64,000 nucleotides of DNA from Nematostella vectensis (taxonomy: Eukaryota; Cnidaria; Anthozoa; Actiniaria; Edwardsiidae), in assembly GCF_932526225.1 (NCBI RefSeq), contig NC_064041.1:9030313-9094312 (forward strand). The letters are read 5' to 3'. The translations under genes and the position numbers were made by a program. The notes below the pieces were generated by a model that was not told the origin of the DNA, searched no databases, and worked only from the letters and a program-made list of their open reading frames with translations. Positions 23,601 to 34,157 of this stretch are shown piece after piece; within the stretch, counting starts at the first letter, position 1, and the number at the start of each line of letters is the position of its first letter.

Positions 23601-26600
23601 TTCAATTACCTCTCGTTTATTTGTGCCCTTATAATGTACTTACATTCAAAATAAATGATACTAGCACTAAAAATTGATATTCGATCATTTCGCCGTTTTA
23701 ACCCGGGCCCAAATACAGAAATAAAAATGTTGCCGCCCTACAGTCCGTTTCTTAACCCTGTAGAGCAGGTATTAAGTTGTTTGAAAGCAGCGATAAAGGC
23801 AGATATTTCACGGCCTCAAATACAGGCAGAAATGAACAACAGAGATTAAGCAAGGAACAGAGGAGTACCATTAGGAATTTATCGCACAAATTTGTTGCTG
23901 GAAGCGCCTTCAACGAAACATCAACACCATCACACAGCCTAAATGTGCCGAATGGTATAGGTTCATGCAAACCTATCTACCACGCTGCCTCAACGGCGGA
24001 ATGATCGAAGGGTGATTTTTGAGTACTAGTATCATGTTGCATTTTGTTTGTGTTATTGTTATGTATCAACGCGCAAATGAAAATAGATTTTTTATTCCTG
24101 GTTTTTGAATAGTGTAAATGAATGTGAAGAAAATGCAATTGTGTGCACTCAATTATGTATAGCTCCTTATGTATTTCCTTTTAGTTCGAATGATTTTACT
24201 TTCGCTTAAATGACAGTACATCGGCGTAAATGTTTGTAATTTTGGCTAAAATGAATGCGTATTTCTCGGTAATGAAAAACAAAAGGTGTATTACACTTTA
24301 ACAGCTACTTTTTGTTGCACGGGATTTTAAAAACCACTCTAACAGGCATGTTCGGAAATATAAAACATAAGCACACACGTTAGCATCAGTAGCAGTCATG
24401 TATGGCACTAAAACACACATGCTAGAATCAGTAGCAGGCATGTTTCGCACTATAAAACACAGTAAAACAATCAGTTTATTATAATTACATGTTGTTTTGC
24501 ACACTTTTTTTTTATTATAGTTGCTAGGTTTTGTTTAAGACCATTAAACCATTTTAAATCAGAATATAATTATAATTCATTAATACATGAGAATTGTGCT
24601 AACAATAAAACACTTTCTGTATGAGGGATTTTCTTTCTTTTGATCTTGAAAGTTTTCTAAGCACTTTAGGTTTAGGTTTTTCTAAACAAAAATGAAAAGA
24701 TCAAGGAAATAATTAACTTTTTCATATTTCATATACCGGAATTTTAAGATGACTTTTCGCTAGTCAAAGATATGGAGAAGCGAAAACGTGCACGTTCTTA
24801 GCGCTTATAATAATGTAGGACTGGTTACCACGCTAGCGCTAAGGGAAAAATAATCTATAAAACAAATTTCCCATAGTTTTCCGTGGTATGTACACGATTG
24901 TCGTCACTTCATGATCAAAATGTTGTGGAGTCAAGAAGAGCGTAGCGCTTGTATAAGAGTACATACCACGTATTGAGTACATAAAACTATCTGAAATTTG
25001 GTTTCTACAACACAAACAACGAAAACAGTAAAAAAAATGATAACAGCGCGCGCTAGTTTGAAATGGTGAGCGAATGGGGGGGGGGGGGGGGGGGGGGTTA
25101 ACACCCTTCGCATGATGCACTTCGTCAAAGCATATTATCAACCGCCGCGCGTCGTGATGGCGCAAAGAGGGAAGGAAAACGAGTGAGTAAAATGGGCCCA
25201 TAATACTCAGGAGAGACCCCGAAAACAGACAAGAATAAAGTGAGTCCACTAGAAAGTCTATTTTCTTTAATTTTTTCATCACTATACAACTTCTCTTGCG
25301 TACTAGAATACAAACCGAGTGCTTGGGTTACCTGTGGTCATGAAGGCGGTAAGAGCAAGATGGAATAGCTCCGAGGCATTCCGAGTAACAAACTAGTTTG
25401 ATTATCGCCGAATGCCTCGACAATGAAAATTCAAGATTTAAATTTGAAAACAGATGGGGTTTTTTTGCATTTCAAATCCACGTCCTTCTCCCACGGGCCT
25501 TCATTACTCAATCCCGGACGATCTAACGATTTAATTACAATACCAATGCCTTTTATACTGTATTTTCATTTTTCTTGGTAAAGATTTCACTGATTGTCAC
25601 GAGAAATTTGTTTCCTACAGCTAAAAATGACTACAAAATAAAGAACCTTTAAAAAATAGCGTGCGCGCGGGCCGGGAATGGCGTCATTCCCGATTGCCCG
25701 TGAAGTGCGCGCAGAAAGTTTGAAAAATAGAATGCACCTATAATAACCTCTTTTTCTAGCCAAAGTTGGCAAAATATTCCTCGGCCTCAAGGCTTAAGTG
25801 TAGTCTAATTATTCTTCTTGCAGATCCTCATCAAATCTGTGCTTGATATGTTATTTAAGTCAGTCAAATTCTAAGACAACCGGTTCGTGCAACCCCAGTA
25901 AAACAAGAAGGACAAGATGACGTGATCAATTTTCAGAGAACAGTTGATAAGAAGTCTATCTTCAAGGCCAAAATTCGCCCCTTAGGAGTGAGGTAGTTTA
26001 GAGGTAGACCCCGATAGATAGTTTACTAAAGGCCTGATAAATCGAACTAGCTAAAGTATTAGAGTAAAGAGTTCTTAGAATACGAAATATTTACAAAAAT
26101 GTAAACAAAAAAGACGGCGGGGCAATGTTTCGACGTCTTAATTTGCATCTCAAAACTCACAACCCAAATCTACTCACCATTATTGCATAATGTATTGAAA
26201 AACGCACATGAGCTAGCTTGTGACTCCAACTTTAATTATTTAGGTTTCGTTTTACTTGTTTTACAAATTTAATAAGGATAATTTGAAATTTTCTTTAATG
26301 CCCATTTTGACGGATTTTCCCGCGAATTTCGCGCGTTTTTTGCCTCTAACTTATAAAATCACGCGCAAGTGCTCATGGACAGGGTGTCAACCCCCCCAGA
26401 TGCGTGACTAGTGTTTGCAGCGCGCGTGGTTTAGCAAAAATCTTTAGCTAGGGTTTTAAAAAACCCTACAGTCTTCGTTTTTTAGTTTCCTTTTGTAAGG
26501 ATGGAAAATAAATTTACTAGGAAAGGTTTAGAACCAAAGGTTTTTCGTCTCTTTCGCTTCAAGTGAACCTGCAAGGATTGTGCAGATGAAGAGTCCCGTG

Positions 26601-27375
26601 ATATGTCCTCTGATTTACTATAGCTAACAACCAATCAGAAAGCGAGATTACGCGCAAGGGTTGTAGAATCCTACAACACTTGCCCGTAATCTCGCTTTCT
26701 GATTGGTTGAAAACAATATTTACCTTTGTATCTCATCGTATGGAAAAACAACACTGATATCAACTCTGCGATAGATGTGCATGACGTAGGATGCCTGGAA
26801 ACGTTAAGCAATCGAAATTAATAGAAATATTTTCCCGAACCCAAGACAATAACTCAGGGATACCGACCAAATCGCCTTATGGGGTCCCTCAAATCTGCTT
26901 GTATATTCATTTTGATTGTTTTTTCTAATTGCGTTTTTCTTTCTCTCTCCCCTGTAGTCTCCCCTTTGCGAACGCGGAACTCGGTAAATCAAAACCTTGA
27001 AATTCTTTTACTATTTTCTACATTGTAATTACACAAATCACGCCCGTGGGTCGACGGGGGGGGGAGGGGAGCGGGTTTGCGGATGTAGACACCGCCTATT
27101 TTGTAATAGTACAACTGTGAATCATCCCTTTAGCAAGTAAAACTACCAACATTTTGGTACCACCTGACAGCAGTTTTATTTTCTATTTTTATTTTTGGGC
27201 GATTTCTGCTATTAGAAACAAGGTCAAGAAACAAGGGAAGTATGATAATATTTGTGATCTATACATACCCTGATTTTGCAGCGTTTGTGGCCTTGATGCT
27301 TAAAATGCGCAGTTTATTCGCAATATTTTGTAAAGACCTGATGATTTCCTGACTTGGGCTCTGATATGTGTCCAT
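16438..27375 (-). CDS. transketolase
   Basis: Coding exons located on the minus strand: 27375-27269, 23042-22996, 22429-22316, 22236-22139, 20848-20657, 20231-20104, 19790-19597, 19299-18978, 18795-18581, 17318-17102, 16607-16438. All junctions agree in phase except between the first two, where one exon is missing. Features in order: KATNAAKSG (start of the pyrophosphate-binding loop), [32 protein letters not shown], the thiamine-diphosphate motif from GDGE to DVNR in the 20848 exon, KTFKGRGI, the pyrimidine-binding domain with ECFIAEQNM and STFAAF in the 19299 exon, [13 protein letters not shown], and the C-terminal domain with VEDHYHEGG and [11 protein letters not shown]. Located exons give about 601 residues; with the missing exon of about 71 nt the length would be about 624 (human 623). 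It interconverts pentose-phosphate sugars in the cytosol. Two introns carry splice-site-containing tandem arrays. Confidence 0.96.
17641..17775. repeat. (GAAA)n microsatellite
   Basis: Pure GAAA from 17641 to about 17692, then degenerate purine-rich sequence. It lies in the transketolase intron between exons 18795-18581 and 17318-17102. Confidence 0.95.
17816..18606 (-). repeat. tandem array containing copies of a transketolase 5' splice site
   Basis: Read on the minus strand, the unit (about 38-40 bp) contains GGCAAAGCTAAG followed by GTAAAA. That is the last 12 coding bases of exon 18795-18581 plus its donor. Ten copies lie in the intron at about 17818, 17863, 17902, 17939, 18350, 18390, 18427, 18466, 18507 and 18536; the eleventh is the genuine exon end. 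Most copies keep the intact AAG|GTAAAA; those at 18507 and 18536 read GAG|GTAAAA and ACG|GTAAAA. The SINE at about 17985-18322 interrupts the array. Confidence 0.9.
17985..18322 (-). mobile_element. tRNA-derived SINE inserted in the transketolase intron
   Basis: On the minus strand the head has a B-box GGTTCGAATCC (18270-18260) and an A-box-like TGGCCTAGTGTG (18314-18303), spaced as in a tRNA. Downstream is a core with GAGACGGGACCTCCGG and GTCCTTATCCGAGAAGAC (18135-18174 on the plus strand). A second copy of this core is at 59974-60047. The flanks show an imperfect duplication (GACTTTGAT / GAGTTTGAT). The core resembles a shared SINE central domain; assignment to a named superfamily (for example MetaSINE) is not verified. 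Confidence 0.8.
19435..19590. repeat. (ATC)n/(TCG)n microsatellite
   Basis: Degenerate CATCAT, TCGTCG and TATCAT trinucleotides fill the transketolase intron up to 7 bp from the donor of the exon ending at 19597. Confidence 0.9.
21101..21906. mobile_element. MITE with inverted ends carrying nine ~77-bp tandem units
   Basis: The ends read CAGGGGCGGATCTAGG (21101) and, inverted, GGGGCGGATCCAGG (21905 leftward), a common non-autonomous DNA-transposon terminus. Between them, about nine copies of a 75-80-bp unit (containing TTTGGCTTAGAAATAAGAAG; starts near 21146, 21223, 21299, 21373, 21454, 21534, 21611, 21688 and 21771) are separated by C-runs of variable length. It lies in a transketolase intron. 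Confidence 0.8.
21964..22145 (-). repeat. 22-bp tandem array containing copies of another transketolase 5' splice site
   Basis: On the minus strand the unit reads ATAAGGCCAG then GTAACACAGC. That is the last ten coding bases of exon 22236-22139 plus its donor. Seven further units follow in the intron (near 22113, 22091, 22059, 22037, 22015, 21993 and 21969), with varying damage. The copies near 22037 and 21969 keep an intact CCAG|GTAA; others have GC, AT or shifted bases at the donor. Confidence 0.85.
23074..24339. mobile_element. Tc1/mariner-type element with ~340-bp inverted repeats
   Basis: The ends read GAGTGGTTTTTAAAA on both sides, flanked by TA (23072-23073 and 24340-24341). The inverted repeats extend to about 23415 and from about 24005, sharing words such as GCGCGTTGATACATAACAAT. 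The centre retains only the last part of a transposase. It lies in the first located transketolase intron. Confidence 0.85.
23655..23849 (+). pseudogene. remnant of a Tc1/mariner transposase C-terminus
   Basis: The frame contains [19 protein letters not shown], the signature around the last catalytic acidic residue of DDE_3 transposases. The upstream catalytic core and DNA-binding domain are not recognisable, and only about 60 codons remain. It sits between the long inverted repeats of the surrounding element, which may need a related element for movement. Confidence 0.75.
24342..26627. other. intronic sequence with dispersed repeats; transketolase exon 2 expected here but not seen
   Basis: Holds a 2-3 unit tandem repeat at about 24343-24470 (words such as CAGTAGCAGGCATGT and ATAAAACACA), the inverted partner (about 25160-25340) of the repeat at 7795-8240, and a G-run at 25077-25097. 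I scanned the minus strand for the expected HPTSC...[14 protein letters not shown]-type exon and did not find it. Confidence 0.5.
26628..26709. repeat. 82-bp near-perfect palindrome
   Basis: Two arms of about 38 bp around a 5-base loop. The arms share CAACCAATCAGAAAGCGAG and its complement, with few mismatches (for example CGCGCAAGG against CACTTGCCC). It resembles a foldback MITE with a CAATCAGAAAGCG-type end. It lies in the first transketolase intron. Confidence 0.85.
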
Positions 27376-28453
27376 GGTGGCGGGAGGGTTCTGCACTTCG
27401 TTTTCTGTTTCAGCTCAAAGGTGTGCTACATTTAGTATAAAGATTGTGGGCACCCCAATGATTGCATACATCTCAATAGTTGTTCAATCTGCACATTTAT
27501 CAGCACACGTCATCTGTTTAGTTAAAATCAAAACAATATTTGTCAGTTTTGCCATGTATGCATGGTAACCACGCAGCATTTATGACATCATTGATGCTAA
27601 GAATGCGTCTTATTGGCTTGTCAGTCCTGCTCATTTTTCACTGGCGTCTTAGTCAGCCCAGCAGGGAAGTCTCGATTCCGGCACATGTTGTCAAGGGTTT
27701 ATAAGTCGAGCGGTGGCGCCAGCAAAAGATATTAATAAAAAAGCGGTTAGTGTTAGGATTTTTCTTAAAATGTCGAGTGTTTGGACCCTAAGAAGCGCTA
27801 GAATCGTGGGGCCGCATCTTAATATTTTTGTGTGTTGGGAGCTGCGCCTATCTTTTCTTCAACTTTCCCGGAATCGTTAGTGTGGGCCAGGCTTGGCAAA
27901 ATTTGTAAAGCTTTCCAGCCGCCACACATCTTTTGTTTGACCACAAAGCACATCTTAGATCGAGGGAGGGAGGAATACCGTAAAACCCTGAGAAAAACCC
28001 TCGGAACAAAGGCGAACGCCAACTAACTTTACTTACGTCAGAGGGAGTGGAGGTTGGGCCCCATGCATTGATTCACCGGCCTTGGAATTGTTTTTAAAAT
28101 GGCAAATGATTTTCTCACATTGTAAGCGATTCCTGAGCTCCGCTAGCTATCTCCTCCCCCCCACTCGACACGCGCTATCTATCCCCTCCTCCCCCCTCTC
28201 GGCATGCGCTAGCTATCCCCTCCCCCCCACCTCCCGACACGCGCTAGCTATCCCCTCCCCCCCCCCCTCTCGACACGCGCTAGCTATCCCCTCCCCCCTC
28301 TCGACACGCGCTAGCTATGCTATCCCCGAGCCACAAACGGCGTCTCATTGGTCCTTACAAGTAATGAAAAAAGAGTAATACACTCCCCCAACCTTGCTCT
28401 TTTTATTTATTTGTTAAATACTGAACCACTTGCTCATAGATTTATTCTTATAT
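27376..28453. other. upstream of transketolase and 3' flank of the NHL gene, with a GC-rich minisatellite
   Basis: The transketolase promoter should lie just above 27375; no clear motif was found. About 28130-28320 holds five units of roughly 35-40 bp, each with CGACACGCGCTAGCTATC followed by a C-rich run. TTTATTTATTT at 28399-28409 gives AATAAA on the minus strand for the NHL gene. Confidence 0.55.
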
Positions 28454-29701
28454 TCACTTGATAATAAAAATTGTTTCCCTCTCTTCATCACGAACTAGTA
28501 ATCGTCCGTCATTCAGACACACGATTATCGATGGCTCCTCGATCAGGTCGCTTTTCCCAATAAAATCTCCATCTTTATTGAACTTGTGAAGCCTATGGTT
28601 TCCTGTATCACAAACCAGGATATTATCATCTTTATCTACAGTAACCCCGTGCGGCTGCCACAGCTCACCATCTTTTCCCCCTCTTTGCCCTATGTTCCTC
28701 TCCTTGCAGATGGTCAGGCCCTTTTGACGAAACACTCTTAAAACATGATTCCGTAAATCAGAGACAATAAATGTCTTATCGTGAAAAATACTTCCAGATA
28801 TATGAACATCATCTTCTAGAGCGTCTAGCTCCATCGAGTATAAAAACTTTGCTTCACTTGTAAAAACTTGTATTCGCTTGTTACATACATCTTTTACTAT
28901 AATAATTCGGTCCTCTCCAGGATCTACTCCGATTCCCCAATTTCCATCGGTATGGAAGGATCTAATTGTGTCTCCGCTATCTGTGTCATGAATTGTGATT
29001 CTATCGCTATTGACGCAAGAAACTGCAATGTGAACATCGTCAATGAAAGCCAAGTCAGATGGACAAGTCTCCCATTTCATGCGTCCGGATCTGTCCCTCA
29101 CTCCATCCAGTCCTAGTTTTCCAATCAGTTCTCCCTCTAAGTTGAAGAGAGCGACATTGTGTGACGTATAGTTTGTTAACGCTAGCTTTGTGTTGGTTTT
29201 GTTTACTGCCATTGATCGTGGGTGCTTCACCGGTACGCTCAAAAGTAATTCCCCGATAATCCTCAAAGCTTGCGGTTGAACTAGCAGGTTCAGCTTATCC
29301 GTAACCTCATCAATCATTAATTCCACATCATAATTCCCTGGTGTTATAGGTGTAAACACCACTTTGTAACCGACTTTTGTTTTTGAGATTTCGACATCTT
29401 TTATATGATAACCATTGTATTTTACATAAACTAACATTTTATGGATATGTTTAGCATTTTCAAAAGCTTGTAAAACTATGGATAAAATTACTGGTTCGAG
29501 CGCTTCAAGCTTTGATTCGATCCTAACTTTCCACCTTCCATGCACATAAATATCTTCAATATCCTTTCTTTCTTGCAAATAATCAGTAATCTCACCAGAA
29601 AGTGGCGACTTGTTAACCTGGATGTTTCCTTCAGAGTCATCACTTCTTAGACCTGTTGTTATTTGGCTTGCAAACTCTGCAGAGTTCTGTTTGATTGCCA
29701 T
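28454..29701 (-). CDS. filamin-domain plus NHL-repeat protein (TRIM2/3/71-like, no RING)
   Basis: One 415-residue frame. Residues about 55-150 look like a filamin/Ig-type domain (SKLEALEP at its start, then VFTPITPGNYDVELMIDE). Residues about 155-415 form NHL repeats: HPRSMAVN, WETCPSDLAFID, DGNWGIGVDPGEDRIIIV, WQPHGVTVDKDDNILVCDTGNHRLHKF, and a closing blade. This order is that of TRIM2/3/71 proteins without the RING, B-box and coiled coil. NHL propellers bind RNA or protein partners; the target is unknown. GTGTTCGTAG lies directly 5' of the chosen ATG, so an upstream exon may extend the protein. Expansions of such proteins are common in cnidarians (general knowledge). Confidence 0.85.
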   Translation of the reverse strand: MAIKQNSAEFASQITTGLRSDDSEGNIQVNKSPLSGEITDYLQERKDIEDIYVHGRWKVRIESKLEALEPVILSIVLQAFENAKHIHKMLVYVKYNGYHIKDVEISKTKVGYKVVFTPITPGNYDVELMIDEVTDKLNLLVQPQALRIIGELLLSVPVKHPRSMAVNKTNTKLALTNYTSHNVALFNLEGELIGKLGLDGVRDRSGRMKWETCPSDLAFIDDVHIAVSCVNSDRITIHDTDSGDTIRSFHTDGNWGIGVDPGEDRIIIVKDVCNKRIQVFTSEAKFLYSMELDALEDDVHISGSIFHDKTFIVSDLRNHVLRVFRQKGLTICKERNIGQRGGKDGELWQPHGVTVDKDDNILVCDTGNHRLHKFNKDGDFIGKSDLIEEPSIIVCLNDGRLLVRDEERETIFIIK

Positions 29702-31451
29702 TAGTCTACGAACACCCAGGACCTAATATCAGTGTAGGCTTTGACTAGTTATCTTTACGACCTGTTTGAGGCTTGAGGGGTTTTATTCTGTCTGTGTCTG
29801 GGGTTTGGAAACTTTCCCATAAAGTTATCCCACCTCTAATCACAGCGTTTTCGTGCACTCTTATTGGTTTAGAGGACTGGACTGGACCTATTGTAAGAAG
29901 CGCAAGGAAAAATAGATTAAAAAAAAAATGAGAAAAAAACAATCCAAGAAACCGAATCAGGCAAATGCTAATTTAGAAAAAAACTTTCTCGTAAAAATAG
30001 TCAATTAAATCATGATTACGTTTCGGTAAATTTTTTATCAAAGACAAATTAAAACATACGTCGCTATGCAATTTTGAAAGATTCGTCTCGCAATTTTGAA
30101 AGATTCGATTCGTCTCATATCCATTATCGGCCGGCTGTCATAATTCTGAACTAACCGCTTTTTAGTACGTGCCGCATATTTGTTGATACTAACTTTGTCC
30201 TCCTAGCAATTCCAAGTGTGAGAAAACATCCATTACCATGGGCTATTTTGGTAAAGCCGCGATCTTGTTTTATTAAATTTTTTAAATAAATTATAAAGCT
30301 TTTTTCAATCTCAAGATTTCTTCGCTTATTTGTCTCTCGACATTGAGTAGTACAGTTGTGCATAATGTTTTATGCCTAAACAAGCGAAACACCAAAACAA
30401 CCAAAAGAATCCAAATCTCTTCAGTTTCTTCTCTCCTCTTATGACGGACGGCTGACTAAAAACAGTGGCCAACGTAAAAACGAAGTGCGTGTATTCTATC
30501 AGTTAGGAGAAATCAGTATCCATAATATAAAAAAAACACTACCTGACTACCCTTAAGCTTTATTCTGCTTCCTTACGTTGAATATGGAATCGGAAATGAA
30601 AAAGACTAAATCTCAATTATCAATTATATTCGTCAATAATACGCTATTCGTTATTTTAAGAGCAGTCCGTTGCCGAGGATACAATGCTAGCATGACGCCG
30701 TTTTAACGCCACCAATCTTTGTAGTCGTTATTTGATTATTTTGAGTAGTCAGTTGTTTTGATTCAATCAGAACTACACGGTTATATCGGTCACGGGCCAA
30801 TTAGGTTATTATTTCCTCAAATAAATTATTAATTTTAGTTCTATGCAACGTTACGCGATGAATTCTTCGGTTTTCTTGTTTTTAACATTTCACTTTCCGC
30901 AACCTACATCCAGGTTACAAATTAATCTAGTGCAATCAATGTGAGGGCGTTTTGTTTCACACATAGCTTCACCAATCATTTACTATTTTGTGCTTTATTG
31001 TTTTTGTATGTCATTTTACGTCTGCAATTGCTCTTAACGATGTTCTTAAATTTTAGTGTATATAAAAATATAATATCCAATATATTATTATTGGTTGTCA
31101 TTTCTTTTCTGCATTTTAGAACGCATCGGACTAAAAAGCAATATTTTTTCTGCTATCTTAGCCTCGGCGCGTTCTTGGCATGTTCTTAAAAAATGCTTCC
31201 AAAAGTAGGAGCGTGCTCGTATTAGCCACCCAAAAAATCGACTTTAGGTCCGCTCGCTCACTCATGAGCGCGTCCTGACGTCAGAATGAATTAGAAAAAC
31301 GTCAGCAACATGAAACAAAGAGAAGAAGATTGGCAACGAAGGTGATGCAACCCGCGCAACTATCTACGTGTGCGCATCCTTAAAGTCTAAACCAATCCGT
31401 TTCCACATTGGTTCGTCTGTAATGAAACAATTGTTTAGTTGCAATTAAATA
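29702..31451. other. intergenic, no gene recognised
   Basis: AT-rich sequence separating two divergent genes. Short frames at 29745-29942, 30151-30363 and 30941-31189 show no conserved features. The promoter of the following plus-strand gene should be within the last few hundred bases, but I found no diagnostic motif. Confidence 0.45.
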
Positions 31452-33215
31452 ATGGATGCGGGTGACCAGGAAGCGAGTGCCACCGAGGATGCTACAATGC
31501 GCTTGGACGCAACCTACAACAGCCATCGCGAACAAGTCCCACTTTACCCTGACGAACCCTACAACTTACCACGCCCGAGGTGGTGTACAAGAAATGCAGG
31601 TCAGCTTTCTGATCTCTTCGACTGCCATAGCGACACCTTGCCGCAGACTTGTAATAGAGGGGTGGATTTTGACGATGCAAATGTATCAAATGTCAATTTA
31701 TCCGAAGGGGATTCACAACTTATCGCGGATAATTCACCGAGCTCACCGAGCATATACGAGGCTGAAGATACAGATCATGAAGAAAACATTTCACCTAACG
31801 ATCCTTCGGGACTCTACGTGTATAGAGAGAATGGATATTCAAGCCAAGGATTGCATAACTTGAACCGCCGACCGCGAAGCTTTTACGATGATCTTTGCTG
31901 TGCTACGGAGAGAACACAGGCAGCCCGTCAACTAGGTCAATTTCTCCGCCACCGACCAGTCCTCTCGACTTTACTTGGTATCAGTCTCCTTCCGCTTATC
32001 CTCTCTGCTGTGCTTGCCGGAGGAACCCTGGGCATGAGCTTTCTCGTGGTGTTGTTCATTGAGGGTGGTCTATTCGCCATGGCAACAAGCTGTCTTGTCG
32101 CGGGTCTGATTGTACCAATCATGATCGCGTGCGTGGTCACGTGTTGTGTGTATCTGATGCACTGCGTTCGTAATGTAGTTTTCATAATCATTAACATTCC
32201 AGCAAATATATACGCCTATATAATTAGGCGCTGTCTGGCCATAGTGGAAAACCTCAAAACGAGGTGCCGCTTAGTTTTGAGCACTCTTGTAAGCTGTATT
32301 CTCAAGTTTGTCCCATTTTCGTATTTATTCCTGGGTCTAATCACAGACCGGGCTGATCATACAAGTAGACCCAGCTCGCACCAGGCTCTGGCGCCAAAGG
32401 GTTCCCGATCTTACCAGGATCAAGGAAGGAGTTACGCAGCCGTTCATCACAGACAGGGAGACCAGCAATCTAGGACTAGTTCAACAAGTTCTTTACTACA
32501 ATGTAGCAAACAAGGAAGCTTTTTACTACAACATAAACGATCAAGTCGATCAGATAGAGACAGACGTCAAAGTGATCGAGGTGTGCATGCATATAATAGC
32601 AGTGCAGAAAGGACACAGGGGTACCAATCTTCTGGGGATGGTTCGAGTAGAAGCAGACTTCATACTGGGCAAGAATATAGACAGAGGTACATACATATAG
32701 GCAGATCTTCAAGCAACTCATTCGATTTCCAGTCACGTAAGCGCGAGAGGCATAGCACACAGGGTTCTCAGCCATCTAGTTGCGAAAGTTATGTTACACA
32801 AGAATACCAGTTATTTGATAATGGGAATCATAACGCACAGGGATACCAGCGATCCAGGCGTGGACGTAGACTAAGCAAAACAAGTGATGAACAGGAATCC
32901 CGTACATCGAGTTACCAGGACCAGAATGGAGGTAGAAGACATCGTGAGCCCACTGTATACCGTCAAGACAATCAGCGGTATGATGACTTCGGTATTTACT
33001 CTATGGCTGATCTTGGTTGGTTTTCATGGGGACAAATGCTGTTTTATCAGTACGATGGAGATGATGACGAGGAATATGGAGTACTCACCGGCTCGTTCCT
33101 GCTCATGGCCGAGTTCTTTAATAAGTTATTTCTGTTTTTAGTCTTTGTAGGTCTCTGTAAATTTGTCTATTTATATATCGGATTGCCGTTATATTTGAGA
33201 TTTGTTAGTAGTTAA
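31452..33215 (+). CDS. intronless multi-pass membrane protein, promethin (LDAF1)-like hairpin region
   Basis: A 587-residue frame without introns. The N-terminal 150 residues are acidic and polar. Residues about 168-245 are a long, almost uninterrupted hydrophobic block with Gly and an internal FIEGG (VLAGGTLGMSFLVVLF, then EGGLFAMATSCLVAGL), which resembles the paired hairpins of promethin/LDAF1, a seipin partner at lipid-droplet assembly sites. A second hydrophobic segment lies at about 273-297. Residues 305-525 are Ser/Arg/Gln-rich and low in complexity, and a last hydrophobic segment closes the C-terminus (about 553-585). Promethin is about 160 residues, so the polar extensions are extra. 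Alternatives are a reticulon-like or unclassified membrane-shaping protein. Promethin kinship is inferred from hydrophobic pattern only. Confidence 0.7.
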   Translation: MDAGDQEASATEDATMRLDATYNSHREQVPLYPDEPYNLPRPRWCTRNAGQLSDLFDCHSDTLPQTCNRGVDFDDANVSNVNLSEGDSQLIADNSPSSPSIYEAEDTDHEENISPNDPSGLYVYRENGYSSQGLHNLNRRPRSFYDDLCCATERTQAARQLGQFLRHRPVLSTLLGISLLPLILSAVLAGGTLGMSFLVVLFIEGGLFAMATSCLVAGLIVPIMIACVVTCCVYLMHCVRNVVFIIINIPANIYAYIIRRCLAIVENLKTRCRLVLSTLVSCILKFVPFSYLFLGLITDRADHTSRPSSHQALAPKGSRSYQDQGRSYAAVHHRQGDQQSRTSSTSSLLQCSKQGSFLLQHKRSSRSDRDRRQSDRGVHAYNSSAERTQGYQSSGDGSSRSRLHTGQEYRQRYIHIGRSSSNSFDFQSRKRERHSTQGSQPSSCESYVTQEYQLFDNGNHNAQGYQRSRRGRRLSKTSDEQESRTSSYQDQNGGRRHREPTVYRQDNQRYDDFGIYSMADLGWFSWGQMLFYQYDGDDDEEYGVLTGSFLLMAEFFNKLFLFLVFVGLCKFVYLYIGLPLYLRFVSS

Positions 33216-34157
33216 ATTATTTTAGGAGATGACAAAATGCCTCACTTTCAAGACCTCACTTTATCGGTCAGATGCTATCCCATCTAGACTCGTAACAACA
33301 CAGAGCTGTATGGTGTACAAGAAAGACCATCGACTAGCTTTAAAAAAGGGGTCTGAGAGTAGATGTCATGGTAATAGGGAAATACCATTGAAGTTTTATC
33401 TGTTGTGTCAGGGAGCAAGCCGAAGATGAGAATGTTTTGTGGTCTTTTCAAAGCGCAATTAAATTGAAAATCTCCTTCAACTTATCTGTGAATTTTACTC
33501 CTTTCGGATTTAACAGTGGCTGATTTTCACAAGAGTTATCAAATGGAAAATCCCCCGCAACAAATCAATTGCTAAAGCCAAACTATCTATGGCTTTGGGA
33601 TAAAGGGCTCAGTAGCGCGACCTGATTACAATGATTAGTAATTTTTTACGGCAAATATAATGGCACAATTATTATTCAGTTTTTGTTAATTTCCTTTATA
33701 TTTGATATTCTGTTACAATGTATACATTATTTTAGGTATTATAACAATAATAACAAATAGTATTTGTTCTACCTCCCTCTAGAATCGAATTTGCTAGCTG
33801 GTAAAGTAATCACAGTGGCTAAGTAAACGTTAAAATCAAGTAAAATATCAAAGTGATATTACTTGCGCATGGTCTAATGAACATGTGACAGGTCACAACA
33901 CAAGGTTCCCGGATTTAAGTCATTCTCACTATTCTCTTACTTCATCCTCGGGAGCCCTGTGGCTTTCTTTCGTGAATGGAACGGTAGGACAGGAAACCAC
34001 GAGTCCCCTTGGATAGGTTTACTGTACTTGTAAGCGAGACATTAGTTCGCTCTACGTAACCTAAAATATTAATAGAAACAAATGATGCACCTGATAAGAA
34101 AATAATCCACTTTTGTGAGATACCTGGACAAAACATTAATGATATTTTAGTTGGCTA
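33216..34157. other. intergenic, no gene recognised
   Basis: No conserved coding sequence. It should contain the 3'-UTR of the promethin-like gene and the 3' end of the minus-strand ADF-H gene. No polyadenylation signal is clear. Confidence 0.4.
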
